Below are positions 36,712 through 45,316 of a DNA stretch of 64,000 nt, in pieces. The notes under the pieces were generated by a model. It worked only from the letters and a program-made list of their open reading frames with translations, was not told where the DNA came from and ran no database searches. Origin of the DNA: Halovenus amylolytica (GTDB taxonomy: Archaea > Halobacteriota > Halobacteria > Halobacteriales > Haloarculaceae); contig SAYS01000008.1 in assembly GCA_004015825.1 (NCBI GenBank), positions 124,001 to 188,000 of the forward strand, in the 5' to 3' direction. Numbering within the stretch: position 1 is the stretch's first letter; every line of letters starts with the position of its first letter. Made by a program: the position numbers and the translations under genes.

Positions 36712-38661
36712 TCAGTCCTGCTGGACAGCCGATCTGATCTCACCGAGTACCTCCGGATTGCGGAGCGCGCTCGTGTCACCGAGAGACTCGCCGTTCGCGA
36801 TATCGGTCAGGAGCCGTCGGACGATCTTGCCGGAGCTGGTTTTCGGGAGTTCGGGGCTGACGATCACTGCGTCCGGGCGGGCGAAAGTGCCGATCGTCTG
36901 TTCGATCGCCGCCGTGACCTCGGCCCGGATCCGTTCGGACTCCTGTGTGCCGTCTTCGAGGCTGACGTAGACGTAGAGCCCGTGGCCGCGGTCACCGTAG
37001 GCACCGCTGACGACCGCCGCCTCGGTGACTCCGTCGACGGTAACGGCCGTCGACTCCAGCTCCCGGGTCCCGAACCGGCGGCCGGAGACGTTGAGCACGT
37101 CGTCGACACGGCCGAGGATCGTCACGTAGCCGTCTTCGTCGACGAAGGCACCGTCACCGGTCCGGTAGGCCCACTCCGAGTCGGGGCGGGCGTCGTCGGG
37201 CGCTGCCCACCGCACCCCCTCGGAGAGTTCGCGGGGCATTCCCGGCCACGGCGTGTCGACGACGAGATAGCCACCGGTGTTGGCGTCGACCGACTGGCCA
37301 TCCTCGTCGACGACCGTGACGTCGATGCCGGGCAACGGCGGGCCGACAGCGCCGGGTTTCATCCGGTCGACTCCCGGCAGGGTCGTGATGAGATGGCCCC
37401 CAGTCTCGGTCTGCCACCAGGTGTCCACGATGGGACACGTTTCGTTGCCGACGTGTTCGGACAGCCACTGCCAGGACTGGGGATTGATCGGTTCGCCGAC
37501 GGTGCCCAGCAGGCGCAGGCTGGAGAGATCGTACTGTTCGGGGTACTCCGGGCCCCACTTCATGAACGCACGGATCGCTGTCGGTGACGTATAGAAGATA
37601 TCGACGGCGTGGTGTTCGATGAGTTCCCAGACGTTCGTCCGCGGTGGCTGATCGGCCTCGCCCTCGCGCAACAGGACGGTCGCACCGAGTGCGAGCGGAC
37701 CGTAGACGACGTAGGAGTGCCCGGTGATCCAGCCGAGATCGGCCGTACAGAAGTAGGTGTCACCGGGTTCGAGATCCAACACGGCGTGGCTCGTCCACGC
37801 CGTATGCGCCAGATAGCCACCGGTGGTATGTGTCACCCGTTTCGGCGTGCCCGTGGTGCCCGAGGTGTAGATGACGAACAGTTCGTCGGTCGACGCTCTG
37901 TCGACGGGCTCGACGCGCTCGCCCTCGTTGCGGTCCAGCAGTGTCCGGTAGTTGTACTTCCCGACATCGGTCGCGTACTCGTGGCTCTCACCGAACCGAT
38001 CGACGACGACCGTCGTCACGTCGGCGGAGAGAGTCGCACGGACTGTCTCTGCCTTGTTGGTGAGTGAGACGGCGTCACCGCGCCGGTAGTAGCCATCGCT
38101 GACGACGAGATACGACGAGTCAGAGCGATCCATCCGCCGCGCGAGCGCGTCGGCAGAGAAGCCGGTGTAGACGACCGCGTGGGGTGCGCCGATCCGGGCA
38201 CACGCGAGCATCGCGATCGGTAGTTCGGGGATTGCAGGCATGTGGAGTGTGACGACATCACCCTGACCGACGCCGATCTCCCGGAGTGCGGCGGCGAACT
38301 CGTTTACCTCGCGGAACAGTTCGAGGTAGGTGTAGGTTCGCGTCTCACCGCGCTGGCCGTCCCAGACCAGCGCACGCTGGTGTTTCCGGTCCGCGAGATG
38401 ACGGTCGAGGCAGTTGGCGGCGGCGTTGAGCTGCCCGCCGGGGAACCAGCTCCGCGTCGCCTCGTCGTAGACACTGTCGTACTTGCTCGTCCACGCGAGA
38501 CGTTCGCCGGCCTCGTCCCACGCGTCCGGCCACTGCGCCCGAAACCGCTCGCGGATGCCGGTCTCGGTGACGTTCGCTTGGTCGAGAAAACGCTGTGGTG
38601 GGGCTACCTCCGCTGTCGGTAGCTCGTCCGGGTCGGTCTCGAACTCGTGCCCGTCACCCAT
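36712..38661 (-). CDS. acs: acetate--CoA ligase-like, copy 2
   Basis: A 649-residue Acs paralogue with the same layout: the P-loop YTSGTTGTPKRV, TADLGWITGHSY, WWQTETGGH and a C-terminal PKTSSGKIVRR. The substitution of Arg for the usual Gly after PK in the P-loop (PKRV instead of PKGV) may change kinetics or substrate. ATG 38661 (MGDGHEFETD) is preferred to the longer frame because upstream residues are basic and do not resemble the family, and a TATA box fits it. It may act on acetate or another short acid. Confidence 0.93.
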   Translation of the reverse strand: MGDGHEFETDPDELPTAEVAPPQRFLDQANVTETGIRERFRAQWPDAWDEAGERLAWTSKYDSVYDEATRSWFPGGQLNAAANCLDRHLADRKHQRALVWDGQRGETRTYTYLELFREVNEFAAALREIGVGQGDVVTLHMPAIPELPIAMLACARIGAPHAVVYTGFSADALARRMDRSDSSYLVVSDGYYRRGDAVSLTNKAETVRATLSADVTTVVVDRFGESHEYATDVGKYNYRTLLDRNEGERVEPVDRASTDELFVIYTSGTTGTPKRVTHTTGGYLAHTAWTSHAVLDLEPGDTYFCTADLGWITGHSYVVYGPLALGATVLLREGEADQPPRTNVWELIEHHAVDIFYTSPTAIRAFMKWGPEYPEQYDLSSLRLLGTVGEPINPQSWQWLSEHVGNETCPIVDTWWQTETGGHLITTLPGVDRMKPGAVGPPLPGIDVTVVDEDGQSVDANTGGYLVVDTPWPGMPRELSEGVRWAAPDDARPDSEWAYRTGDGAFVDEDGYVTILGRVDDVLNVSGRRFGTRELESTAVTVDGVTEAAVVSGAYGDRGHGLYVYVSLEDGTQESERIRAEVTAAIEQTIGTFARPDAVIVSPELPKTSSGKIVRRLLTDIANGESLGDTSALRNPEVLGEIRSAVQQD

Positions 38662-38684
38662 TGTCCGATAGGTACGGCTACCTC

Positions 38685-38694
38685 TGTATAAGCG
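38685..38694 (-). promoter_or_regulatory. TATA box of acs copy 2
   Basis: On the minus strand CGCTTATACA lies 24-33 nt upstream of ATG 38661, supporting that start and a separate promoter for this gene. Confidence 0.5.
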
Positions 38695-38759
38695 TTCCCC
38701 CAGATCCCTGACAGCAGTAACTGCGCGCTCTTTTTTTGATTCGGGACTGATAACTAGGT

Positions 38760-39227
38760 ATGGAGAAAACTGCACTGACGGCGGTCGACTCCTGGGCAGG
38801 GCCACAGGCAGCCAAGAAACCGCTCTCCCGGGCACTGGAGACAGACCACGTCGCGATCAACTACTACGAACTCGAACCCGGAGACAGCTTCGGTTTCGGC
38901 TACCACCGCCATCCCGGCCAGGAGGAGGTCTTCTACATCATGACCGGCACGGCAACCTTCGAGACCGAAGACGGCGATGTAACAGTTATGGCGGGCGAGG
39001 CGATCCGATTCGAACCGGGCGAGTGGCAACTCGGGCGCAATGCCGGCGAGCGGCAACTGAAAGCACTCGCCATGGGCGCACCCGCCGACGAGCGGGAGAC
39101 GGAGCTTCGCCGGGAGTGTAGCGCCTGCGGGGATCGCCAGCCGACACGGATCGAGCGGGCCGAGGACGAGGATGCCCTCGTAACGATCTGTGAGGAGTGT
39201 GGAGCAGAGACCGGTCGCTACACGTGA
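38760..39227 (+). CDS. cupin domain protein with C-terminal zinc ribbon
   Basis: A 155-residue protein. Residues about 30-110 are a cupin barrel with metal motif HRHPGQEEVFYI and GEAIRFEPGEWQLGRN; residues 118-150 are a zinc ribbon with CSACGDRQ and CEECGAET as two CxxC knuckles. The ligand is unknown; the fusion suggests a regulatory or binding role. Its TGA overlaps the GTG start of the next gene (GTGA), so translation is coupled to a SAM hydrolase. Confidence 0.87.
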   Translation: MEKTALTAVDSWAGPQAAKKPLSRALETDHVAINYYELEPGDSFGFGYHRHPGQEEVFYIMTGTATFETEDGDVTVMAGEAIRFEPGEWQLGRNAGERQLKALAMGAPADERETELRRECSACGDRQPTRIERAEDEDALVTICEECGAETGRYT

Positions 39228-40039
39228 TTACACTCAGTTCGGACTTCCAGTCCCCGTACCCCGCGGCGATGAAAGGTGTCATCTGCCAGTGGACAGAGAC
39301 CAGGCTCGTCGACGTGGCACACGACCTGCCGCGACAGGACGTCAGAACGAGCGCGTTCTGGCTGCGCGAGATGCTCCCGTACTTTCCGCCGGCTGTGCAT
39401 CTGGCGGTGATCGATCCGGGGGTCGGAACCGACCGTGCGGCGATCGTCGTGCGCGCCGGCGAGCACGCGCTCGTCGGTCCGGACAACGGCGTGCTCGTCC
39501 CGGCTGCACGGCGACTCGGTGACGGAGCGATCGAGGTGTTCCAGATCGAGACTCGCGAGGGGTCCGTCGAGGGAACGGACCGGACAGCGTGGCCGCCACG
39601 GCTGGCGAGTTCGACGTTCCACGGCCGGGACGTGTTCGCGCCCGCCGCAGCCAGAGTTCACGAGATCGGTGTCGACGACGTAGAAACGGACGAGGGACTC
39701 CACGCGATCGACAGCTACGAATCACTCGCGTTTCCCGACCCGACGATTTCCGAGGGTGGCGCGACTGGGACGATCCTCGCTGTCGACGACTTCGGCAACG
39801 CGATCACGAACGTTCCGGGCGAGTACGTCGCCGATCGATTCGGTGGCGAACTCTCGGTCGACGGCGAGTCGGTGCCACTCCGGGAGAGCTACGCGGCTGT
39901 CGATCCGGGACAGCGACTGGTGACCGTCGGTAGCCACGGCAACGTCGAACTCGCCGTCAATCAGGGATGGGGGTCCGATGCGTTCGACGTGAGCAGCGAG
40001 GACGCCGTTCGAATCCAGTGCAACGACACGAGACAGTGA
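39224..40039 (+). CDS. SAM hydrolase / SAM hydroxide adenosyltransferase (DUF62 family)
   Basis: A 271-residue protein of the S-adenosyl-L-methionine hydroxide adenosyltransferase (DUF62, fluorinase-related) family. It has the N-terminal ITLSSDFQSPY (typical LxxDF), VHLAVIDPGVGTDRAAIV, LVGPDNGVLVPAA, STFHGRDVFAPAAARV and TILAVDDFGNAITNV. Archaeal members hydrolyse SAM to adenosine and methionine, possibly to control SAM levels. The start is GTG overlapping the cupin gene stop; an upstream in-frame start lacks family residues. It is cytosolic. Confidence 0.9.
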   Translation: MITLSSDFQSPYPAAMKGVICQWTETRLVDVAHDLPRQDVRTSAFWLREMLPYFPPAVHLAVIDPGVGTDRAAIVVRAGEHALVGPDNGVLVPAARRLGDGAIEVFQIETREGSVEGTDRTAWPPRLASSTFHGRDVFAPAAARVHEIGVDDVETDEGLHAIDSYESLAFPDPTISEGGATGTILAVDDFGNAITNVPGEYVADRFGGELSVDGESVPLRESYAAVDPGQRLVTVGSHGNVELAVNQGWGSDAFDVSSEDAVRIQCNDTRQ

Positions 40040-40057
40040 GCCCGTTGCCCAAACCAT

Positions 40058-40067
40058 AATTATTAAT
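40058..40067 (+). promoter_or_regulatory. TATA box of the 44-residue zinc-finger gene
   Basis: AATTATTAAT lies 27-36 nt before ATG 40094, a leaderless arrangement supporting expression of this small gene. Confidence 0.5.
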
Positions 40068-40093
40068 AGTGCAGGTCTGTAGGAAGTAGACGC

Positions 40094-40228
40094 ATGTACG
40101 AAATCATGTGCCAAGACTGCGGCAAGATCGGGTTCCACCCGTCCCGTGTCGCTGCAGAGTCCCGCGCGGAAACCCACATCAACGACACTGACCACACCTG
40201 TTCGATCGTCGAGATGGGCGACGTATAG
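40094..40228 (+). CDS. 44-residue zinc-finger protein
   Basis: A short frame with ATG at 40094 and TAG at 40226. It encodes MCQDCGKIGFHPSR (CxxC), then ETHINDTDHTCSI, so Cys/His pairs can form one zinc site. The small zinc-finger micro-proteins of haloarchaea are a recognised class (CPxCG-related), and this fits their size and acidity. A TATA box at about 27 nt upstream supports it. Specific role unknown. Confidence 0.7.
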   Translation: MYEIMCQDCGKIGFHPSRVAAESRAETHINDTDHTCSIVEMGDV

Positions 40229-40492
40229 CGGTCGTTTTTCGACGTAGCTCACACTCCAAGCAGTAGCTGCTGGTCCAACGCAACAGAGTAGACAATCACA
40301 GACAGATAGCACGAAATTGCCCCTGTTTTCGACCCCCATATTTCGCCTCGAAACGACGTGCTGTCTTGTGTTTCTCCCTTCTACATATTAGTTTCACTCC
40401 GGTATGTCAGACACACCCACGAGGCCGGACACTGCTGGGAGCCACGGCGGAACGCCCGACAGAATCTTTAGGCTGTCAGCCCAGTGTATTGT

Positions 40493-40702
40493 ATGGATAT
40501 TCGCCGTCGGCCGGGGCTTTTGTTTCTGTATGTGGGTGTATCACTGCTGGCGCTGGGGTCCTTGCTCCGGCGGTTCGTGCTGCCATCCACGGAGTACGAG
40601 TTTCTGCTCGTCTCGGCCGGAGCCTTTCTCGCGACAGTGCTGGTCACCTACGCGCTGTACGATTCGACCGAGGCGACCGCAGAGACCGAGTGGCGCTACT
40701 GA
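40493..40702 (+). CDS. small two-helix membrane protein
   Basis: A 69-residue protein: a basic N-terminus (MDIRRRPG), two hydrophobic helices (LLFLYVGVSLLALGSLL and EFLLVSAGAFLATVLVTYAL) and an acidic tail. ATG 40493 is preferred. Its stop codon lies inside the left end of palindromic element C (40700-40782), so the element's insertion may have set the C-terminus. Function unknown. Confidence 0.65.
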   Translation: MDIRRRPGLLFLYVGVSLLALGSLLRRFVLPSTEYEFLLVSAGAFLATVLVTYALYDSTEATAETEWRY

Positions 40703-40782
40703 TACTGGTGGCTATAAATTCGTAAAGAGATTCGCACCCCGAGTGTGCGAAATTCTTCAGTTTCGTATAGCCACCAGTATGA
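40700..40782. repeat. 83-bp palindromic MITE-like element, copy C
   Basis: Perfect 15-bp inverted ends ATACTGGTGGCTATA (40702-40716) and complement (40766-40780), flanked by TG on the left and GA on the right as in copies A and B. An inner hairpin TTCGCAC...GTGCGAA sits in the centre. The end sequences differ from A and B but pair perfectly. It overlaps the last codon of the small membrane protein and lies 49 nt before dtdA. Confidence 0.7.
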
Positions 40783-40831
40783 CCTGACCAGGGATAGCAA
40801 CACTTTCAGTCGTCTCCCGCCGACTGGCACT

Positions 40832-42169
40832 ATGCTCGGTATCGTCGTCTCCCGTGCCGACAGTGCCTCCAGCCATATCGGTGAGCAACTGCTGGCGCTC
40901 GAAGACTGGGAGAGGGATTCAGACGACAGCTGCGAGGCGGTGTACCGGACGGACGGCGCGGAACTGCGGGAGTTCGAGGAACTGCATCTCGACATGGCGC
41001 GGCCAGCCGAGGCCTTTGGCGACATCGATCTGCTCGTCTTCGCCTCCCGCCACAGTGGCGAGACGGGGGCCTTGCTGACGGCGCATCACACGGGCAACTT
41101 CGGGCCGGCCGACCACGGCGGCGAGGCGAACGAACTCGCCGAGGCCTGTCCAAACGCCCACGCCGCAGTGCTCGACGCACTCGCGGATCACGCAGCTGAC
41201 GGCTACGAGGTCGGGATGGAGTGTACACACCACGGCCCCTCGACGGTGGGTGTCCCCTCGATGTTCGTCGAACTCGGCAGCGCCGAGCCACAGTGGCAAG
41301 ATCAAGCCGGCGCGCGGGCAGTCGCACAGGCGATTCTCGACATCCGTGACGTCGCCGCCCACCGCGAGCGCGCGAACGGGGACGAGACCAGACGGCAGCT
41401 CGTCGGCTTCGGCGGTGGCCACTACACCCCCCGGTTCGAGCGCGTCGTCCGCGAAACTTCGTGGGCGATGGGCCACATCGCGGCCGACTGGGGACTCGAC
41501 GCGATCGGCGAGTTCGACGACGAGGGACAGGCTGTCCTCACCGAGGCGTTCGAGCAAAGTAAGGCCGAGTACGCGGTGGTCGACGGCCACCACCCGGACG
41601 TCGTCGAGGCGGTCGAGGAAGCGGGCTACCGCGCAGTGAGCGAAACCTGGGTCCGCGAGACCGGGTCGGTCCCACTGGCTTTCGCCAGTGCTGCCGAGGA
41701 GGTCGCGACTGTCGAGGAGGGGCTGCGGTTCGGCGAGCCAGCGACCGAGTACGAGGACAGGGCGTTCGTGGAGGCTGCTATTCCGACGGACCTGCTGGAC
41801 GAGGCCTGCGGGATCGACCGCGAGCAGTGTCTGGAGTTGTTCCGGACGCGTGCGCTCGCCTTCGTGACAGCCCAGGGTGGGAGTCGGCCGATAGGGAAAG
41901 TGCTTCTCGGCGACGAGTCGGAGCGGTCGGCACTGATCGAGGAACTGCTCTCGGTGCTCGAAGAGCGCTACGACAGTGTGGAGCGAAACGGTAAGACGGC
42001 GATCGCTCGCGAGCGGCGGTTCGATCCCGAGAAAGCGAAGACACTGGGTGTGCCCAAAGGACCGGCCTTCGGTCGGCTGGCCGACGGCGAGACTGTCGAG
42101 GTGAGCGGGCGAACGATTCCACCCGAGAAGGTTCAGACAGAGCGGGAAGTCGAGTTTTTATTAGAGTGA
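40832..42169 (+). CDS. dtdA: D-aminoacyl-tRNA deacylase (archaeal type)
   Basis: A 445-residue protein of the archaeal D-Tyr-tRNA(Tyr) deacylase family. It starts MLGIVVSRADSASSHIGEQL, has the family signature GGGHYTPRFER near residue 192, a conserved MECTHHGPSTVG segment (about 130), and GRTIPPEK near the C-terminus. It removes D-amino acids from mischarged tRNAs. The length is longer than the minimal bacterial type but typical for haloarchaea, with a C-terminal extension. ATG 40832 is supported by the family N-terminus. Confidence 0.93.
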   Translation: MLGIVVSRADSASSHIGEQLLALEDWERDSDDSCEAVYRTDGAELREFEELHLDMARPAEAFGDIDLLVFASRHSGETGALLTAHHTGNFGPADHGGEANELAEACPNAHAAVLDALADHAADGYEVGMECTHHGPSTVGVPSMFVELGSAEPQWQDQAGARAVAQAILDIRDVAAHRERANGDETRRQLVGFGGGHYTPRFERVVRETSWAMGHIAADWGLDAIGEFDDEGQAVLTEAFEQSKAEYAVVDGHHPDVVEAVEEAGYRAVSETWVRETGSVPLAFASAAEEVATVEEGLRFGEPATEYEDRAFVEAAIPTDLLDEACGIDREQCLELFRTRALAFVTAQGGSRPIGKVLLGDESERSALIEELLSVLEERYDSVERNGKTAIARERRFDPEKAKTLGVPKGPAFGRLADGETVEVSGRTIPPEKVQTEREVEFLLE

Positions 42170-42225
42170 TTCTAAGAATCCCGGAATGGAAATCTGGTTT
42201 TACTAGCTGAGCGATCAGTATTCAA

Positions 42226-42522
42226 AACAGCAAGAAAGCCCCCGTCCGCTCGATGGCTGCGACTCGCTGCGGTCCTCACTTCGTTGCGGTCCTTGCATCG
42301 TCTCGCTCATCGAGCGGACGGCCCCTTTCAGTCCCGCCCGATGTGGCGTTCTGGGCTGGGTGGGACTGAAAGGGGCGAGGCTCGGTGGCGGCTACGCCGC
42401 CACGAATGTGAAGGACGGCTGCGCCGTCCTCCCGTCGGCGAACCCCGACAACGCAAGCACACGACCGAAGGGAGCGCGCAGCGAGTCGCGGGAGTCGACA
42501 GCCTCGGGGTTTTCTTGCTGTT
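42226..42522. repeat. CAGCAAGAAA-bounded palindromic element, long copy
   Basis: A 297-bp element with 12-bp perfect ends AACAGCAAGAAA (42226-42237) and TTTCTTGCTGTT (42511-42522). It holds nested palindromes: CCGTCCGCTCGATG/CATCGAGCGGACGG (about 42243-42322) and GCCCCTTTCAGTCCCGCCC/GGGTGGGACTGAAAGGGGC (42321-42339 and 42358-42376). It lies in the 468-nt gap between dtdA and the P450 and is GC-rich. A shorter relative is at 26023-26098. Confidence 0.65.
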
Positions 42523-42607
42523 CGTAGCCAATCTTGCCAGACAGGAGAGTCCCACTCTTCCCAACCCAAGGACTCGAACAAACTATCACCCAACTAGCCA
42601 GCAGAGC

Positions 42608-42617
42608 CCTTATTTTT
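42608..42617 (+). promoter_or_regulatory. TATA box of the P450 gene
   Basis: CCTTATTTTT lies 21-30 nt upstream of ATG 42638, so the P450 message should be leaderless. Confidence 0.45.
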
Positions 42618-42637
42618 CACAAATCCAATATACCTCT

Positions 42638-43969
42638 ATGCGCGCAACGCCGCCAGGGCCGAGAGGTGAGCCGCTGTTTGGCAGTAGCCGTCAGTACTCC
42701 GACGATCCGCTCCGGTTCGTTACTGATGTCGAACGAGCCTACAACGGGATCGCACAGTTCGCGATGGGTCCGACGAAGACGTACCTGGTCACGGAGCCGG
42801 ATGCAATCCAGACCGTCCTCGTCGGTGACGCTGGAACGTACAAGAAACCGAACTTCCAGACGGACGCGCTGGGGGACCTGCTCGGCAACGGACTCCTGTT
42901 GAGCGAGGGCGAGGAGTGGCAATCCCAGCGCAAACTCGCCAACCCGGCTTTCTCGATGGGGCGGCTGGCCGCCTTCGACGACCGGATCGCCGGCCACACC
43001 GAGGCGCTGATCGAGGACTGGGAAGACGGCGACGTACGGGATATGGAAATCGAGATGACCCGGGTGACGATCGACGTAATCTCCGATCTCATGCTCGGGA
43101 CGAATCTCGACGACGAGCAGATCGAGCGCCTCCGCGAAAATCTCGAGCCCGTTGGACGGCGCTTCGAGCCCGACCCGCTCCAGTTCGCACTGCCGGACTG
43201 GGTCCCCATGCCCGGTGCCCGGGAGTACAACGACGCCGTCTCGGCGGTCGACGAGATCGTCGACGAGATTATCGCAAAACGCCGGGGAACCGAGGGCGGC
43301 CAAGATGGACCGATGGATCTGCTCTCGATTCTTCTCAGGGCTCAGAACGAGGGTGAGCAATCCGACACACAACTCCGTGACGAGGTGGTCACGATGTTGC
43401 TGGCGGGCCACGATACGACCGCACTCACGCTCACCTACACCTGGTATCTCCTCTCGAAACATCCGGAAAAACGGGAACGCGTCCACGAAGAAGCCGACGC
43501 GGTCGAGGGAGTGCCGACGATGGACGACGTACAGGAGTTCGAGTACATCGAGTGGGCGATCGACGAGGCGATGCGGCTGTACCCACCAGTGTACTCGATC
43601 TTTCGCGAACCGACCGAGGACGTCGAACTGCTGGGCTACGACATCCCGGCCGGCTCGACGATCATGCTCCCACAGTGGGCCGTCCACCGCTCGCCGACAC
43701 ACTGGGAAGACCCCGACAGCTTCCGGCCCGAGCGCTGGCGAACAGCGGAAAGCAAGGGCCGGCACCGTTTTGCCTACTTCCCCTTCGGTGGTGGTCCACG
43801 CCACTGCATCGGGAAACATCTCGCAAAACTCGAAGCACAGATCATCCTCGCGATCGTCACCAAGCGGTTCGAACTGGAATACACTGGGACCGAACCGGTC
43901 GAGTTGCAGCCATCGCTGACGATCCATCCAACCGACGGGATGGAGATGCGACTCGACGAGCGGTCGTAA
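42638..43969 (+). CDS. cytochrome P450
   Basis: A 443-residue P450 monooxygenase. It has the I-helix oxygen-binding LLAGHDTTALT (about residue 255), the ExxR motif in DEAMRLYPP (about residue 310), and the heme-cysteine loop FPFGGGPRHCIGKH (about residue 385). There is no N-terminal membrane anchor; the start MRATPPGPRGEPLFGSS is the proline-rich hinge of soluble P450s. It needs ferredoxin/reductase partners from elsewhere. Possible substrates are carotenoids or fatty acids by analogy. It is followed by MITE-like element B and the Liv transporter, which may not be functionally linked. Confidence 0.95.
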   Translation: MRATPPGPRGEPLFGSSRQYSDDPLRFVTDVERAYNGIAQFAMGPTKTYLVTEPDAIQTVLVGDAGTYKKPNFQTDALGDLLGNGLLLSEGEEWQSQRKLANPAFSMGRLAAFDDRIAGHTEALIEDWEDGDVRDMEIEMTRVTIDVISDLMLGTNLDDEQIERLRENLEPVGRRFEPDPLQFALPDWVPMPGAREYNDAVSAVDEIVDEIIAKRRGTEGGQDGPMDLLSILLRAQNEGEQSDTQLRDEVVTMLLAGHDTTALTLTYTWYLLSKHPEKRERVHEEADAVEGVPTMDDVQEFEYIEWAIDEAMRLYPPVYSIFREPTEDVELLGYDIPAGSTIMLPQWAVHRSPTHWEDPDSFRPERWRTAESKGRHRFAYFPFGGGPRHCIGKHLAKLEAQIILAIVTKRFELEYTGTEPVELQPSLTIHPTDGMEMRLDERS

Positions 43970-44010
43970 GCATCTGCTGGCTACGTTCCGGTCGGGAACA
44001 CCGGACCAAC

Positions 44011-44124
44011 TGATAGTGATTATTGCGGTAATTTTCAGCACGGCAGCGAAACCGAGGCTGTTTCGGCCCTCCTAGACCAGTTCTATCTGAACTTCGCGGT
44101 ACAGACTCGCAATAATCACTATGA
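44011..44124. repeat. 114-bp palindromic MITE-like element, copy B
   Basis: Perfect 15-bp inverted ends ATAGTGATTATTGCG (44013-44027) and complement (44108-44122), flanked by TG on the left and GA on the right. It shares GCGGTAATTTT after the left end and GCGGTACAGACTCGC at the right end with copy A, but the inner arm differs (CGAAAC...GTTTCG hairpin). It lies between the P450 stop and the livH start, so it sits in or near the transporter promoter. Confidence 0.75.
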
Positions 44125-44206
44125 AACGGCAATCGACCACACGCCCGGACACCAGCATATTGTATGCTGTGCTAAGCTTTTCAAATCCCGGTGTAGTAGC
44201 GGTCAT

Positions 44207-45316
44207 ATGGTAGAACAATCACAGGATCACTGGCTCGGGTCTCGGCTCCAGACGGATCCACTGACTGCTGGATTCGTCGTGATCGGGGTACTGTTTTTTC
44301 TCGACCTTCTTCGCCGACTCGCAACAGGTACGGTCAGGCCGGACACCGTCGCCACGTTCCTGTGGAGCGGTATCGTCTTCGGGATGGCAATCGGGCTCGC
44401 CGGGATCGGGCTAGCGATGACCTACAGCATCCTCCAGTTCGCGAACTTCGCACACGGCGATCTGATCACCGCCGGCGCCTTCGCCGGCTGGAGTTCGACG
44501 TTCGTGATCGTCGGCTTCGGGAACATTGCGATGGAGATTCTGCTGCTGGTCGGCCAGCCAGCGCGTATCTCCAGCCAACTCGGGATCTCGGTCACGACTG
44601 CACCGCTCGCTATCGTCGTCGGATTCATCGTCTCGGTACTGTTCGCTGCGGGGCTGGCAGTCGGCCTCGACCGGGTCGTCTTCCGGCCGATGCGGGATCA
44701 AAGCGGGATCTCGCTGCTCATCGCGAGCGTCGGGGTCGCACTGGCGCTGCGACATCTGATCCAGTTCATCTACCAGCCGTCGACACCGTCGGTCGTCCAC
44801 GACCCGGAGGTGCCGCGGCAGGCGATCCCGGTCGGCTCGGGTTCGTTCACGATCGACGCACACCAGGTCACGCTCGTCGTCGTCGCGCTCGGTCTCATGA
44901 TCGGCGTCCACCTCCTTCTCCAGTACACGAAGCTCGGAACGGCAATGCGAGCGATGGCTGACAACGAGGATCTGGCCAAGATTACGGGGATCTCGACGGA
45001 ACGAGTCGTCCTCTACACCTGGCTCATCGGTGGCGGGCTCACCGGCGCGGCCGGCTACCTGCTCGCGCTCGAACAGGGCTTTCTGGATCTCACGCTCGGC
45101 TGGGACATTCTGCTGGTCATCTTCGCCGGCGTCATTCTCGGCGGGATCGGCTCCATCTACGGCGCGATCGTCGGCGGCCTCACTATCGGGATCGTCAGCC
45201 AGCTGTCGATCGTCTGGCTCCCCTCTGAGTTCACCACTGTCGCCGCCTTCGTCATCATGATCGCGGTGTTGCTCGTCCGTCCGAACGGTATCTTCGGGGG
45301 GGTGACCTCGGTATGA
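44207..45316 (+). CDS. livH: branched-chain amino acid-type ABC transporter permease (LivH-like)
   Basis: A 369-residue membrane permease with about 8-9 helices. Family segments include GLAMTYSILQFANFAHGDLI, the cytosolic GLTGAAGYLLALEQG, and GIGSIYGAIVGGLTIGI. It forms half of the channel of a HAAT-family importer. It is the first gene of livH-livM-livG-livF, overlapping the next gene by 4 nt (ATGA). Substrate may be branched-chain amino acids, amides or urea; the sequence does not decide. Confidence 0.9.
   Translation: MVEQSQDHWLGSRLQTDPLTAGFVVIGVLFFLDLLRRLATGTVRPDTVATFLWSGIVFGMAIGLAGIGLAMTYSILQFANFAHGDLITAGAFAGWSSTFVIVGFGNIAMEILLLVGQPARISSQLGISVTTAPLAIVVGFIVSVLFAAGLAVGLDRVVFRPMRDQSGISLLIASVGVALALRHLIQFIYQPSTPSVVHDPEVPRQAIPVGSGSFTIDAHQVTLVVVALGLMIGVHLLLQYTKLGTAMRAMADNEDLAKITGISTERVVLYTWLIGGGLTGAAGYLLALEQGFLDLTLGWDILLVIFAGVILGGIGSIYGAIVGGLTIGIVSQLSIVWLPSEFTTVAAFVIMIAVLLVRPNGIFGGVTSV

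Noticed and set aside
42617..44041. 474-codon minus-strand frame antisense to the P450
   Set aside because: The P450 heme and ExxR motifs are in the plus frame; the antisense frame also runs into the repeat element.
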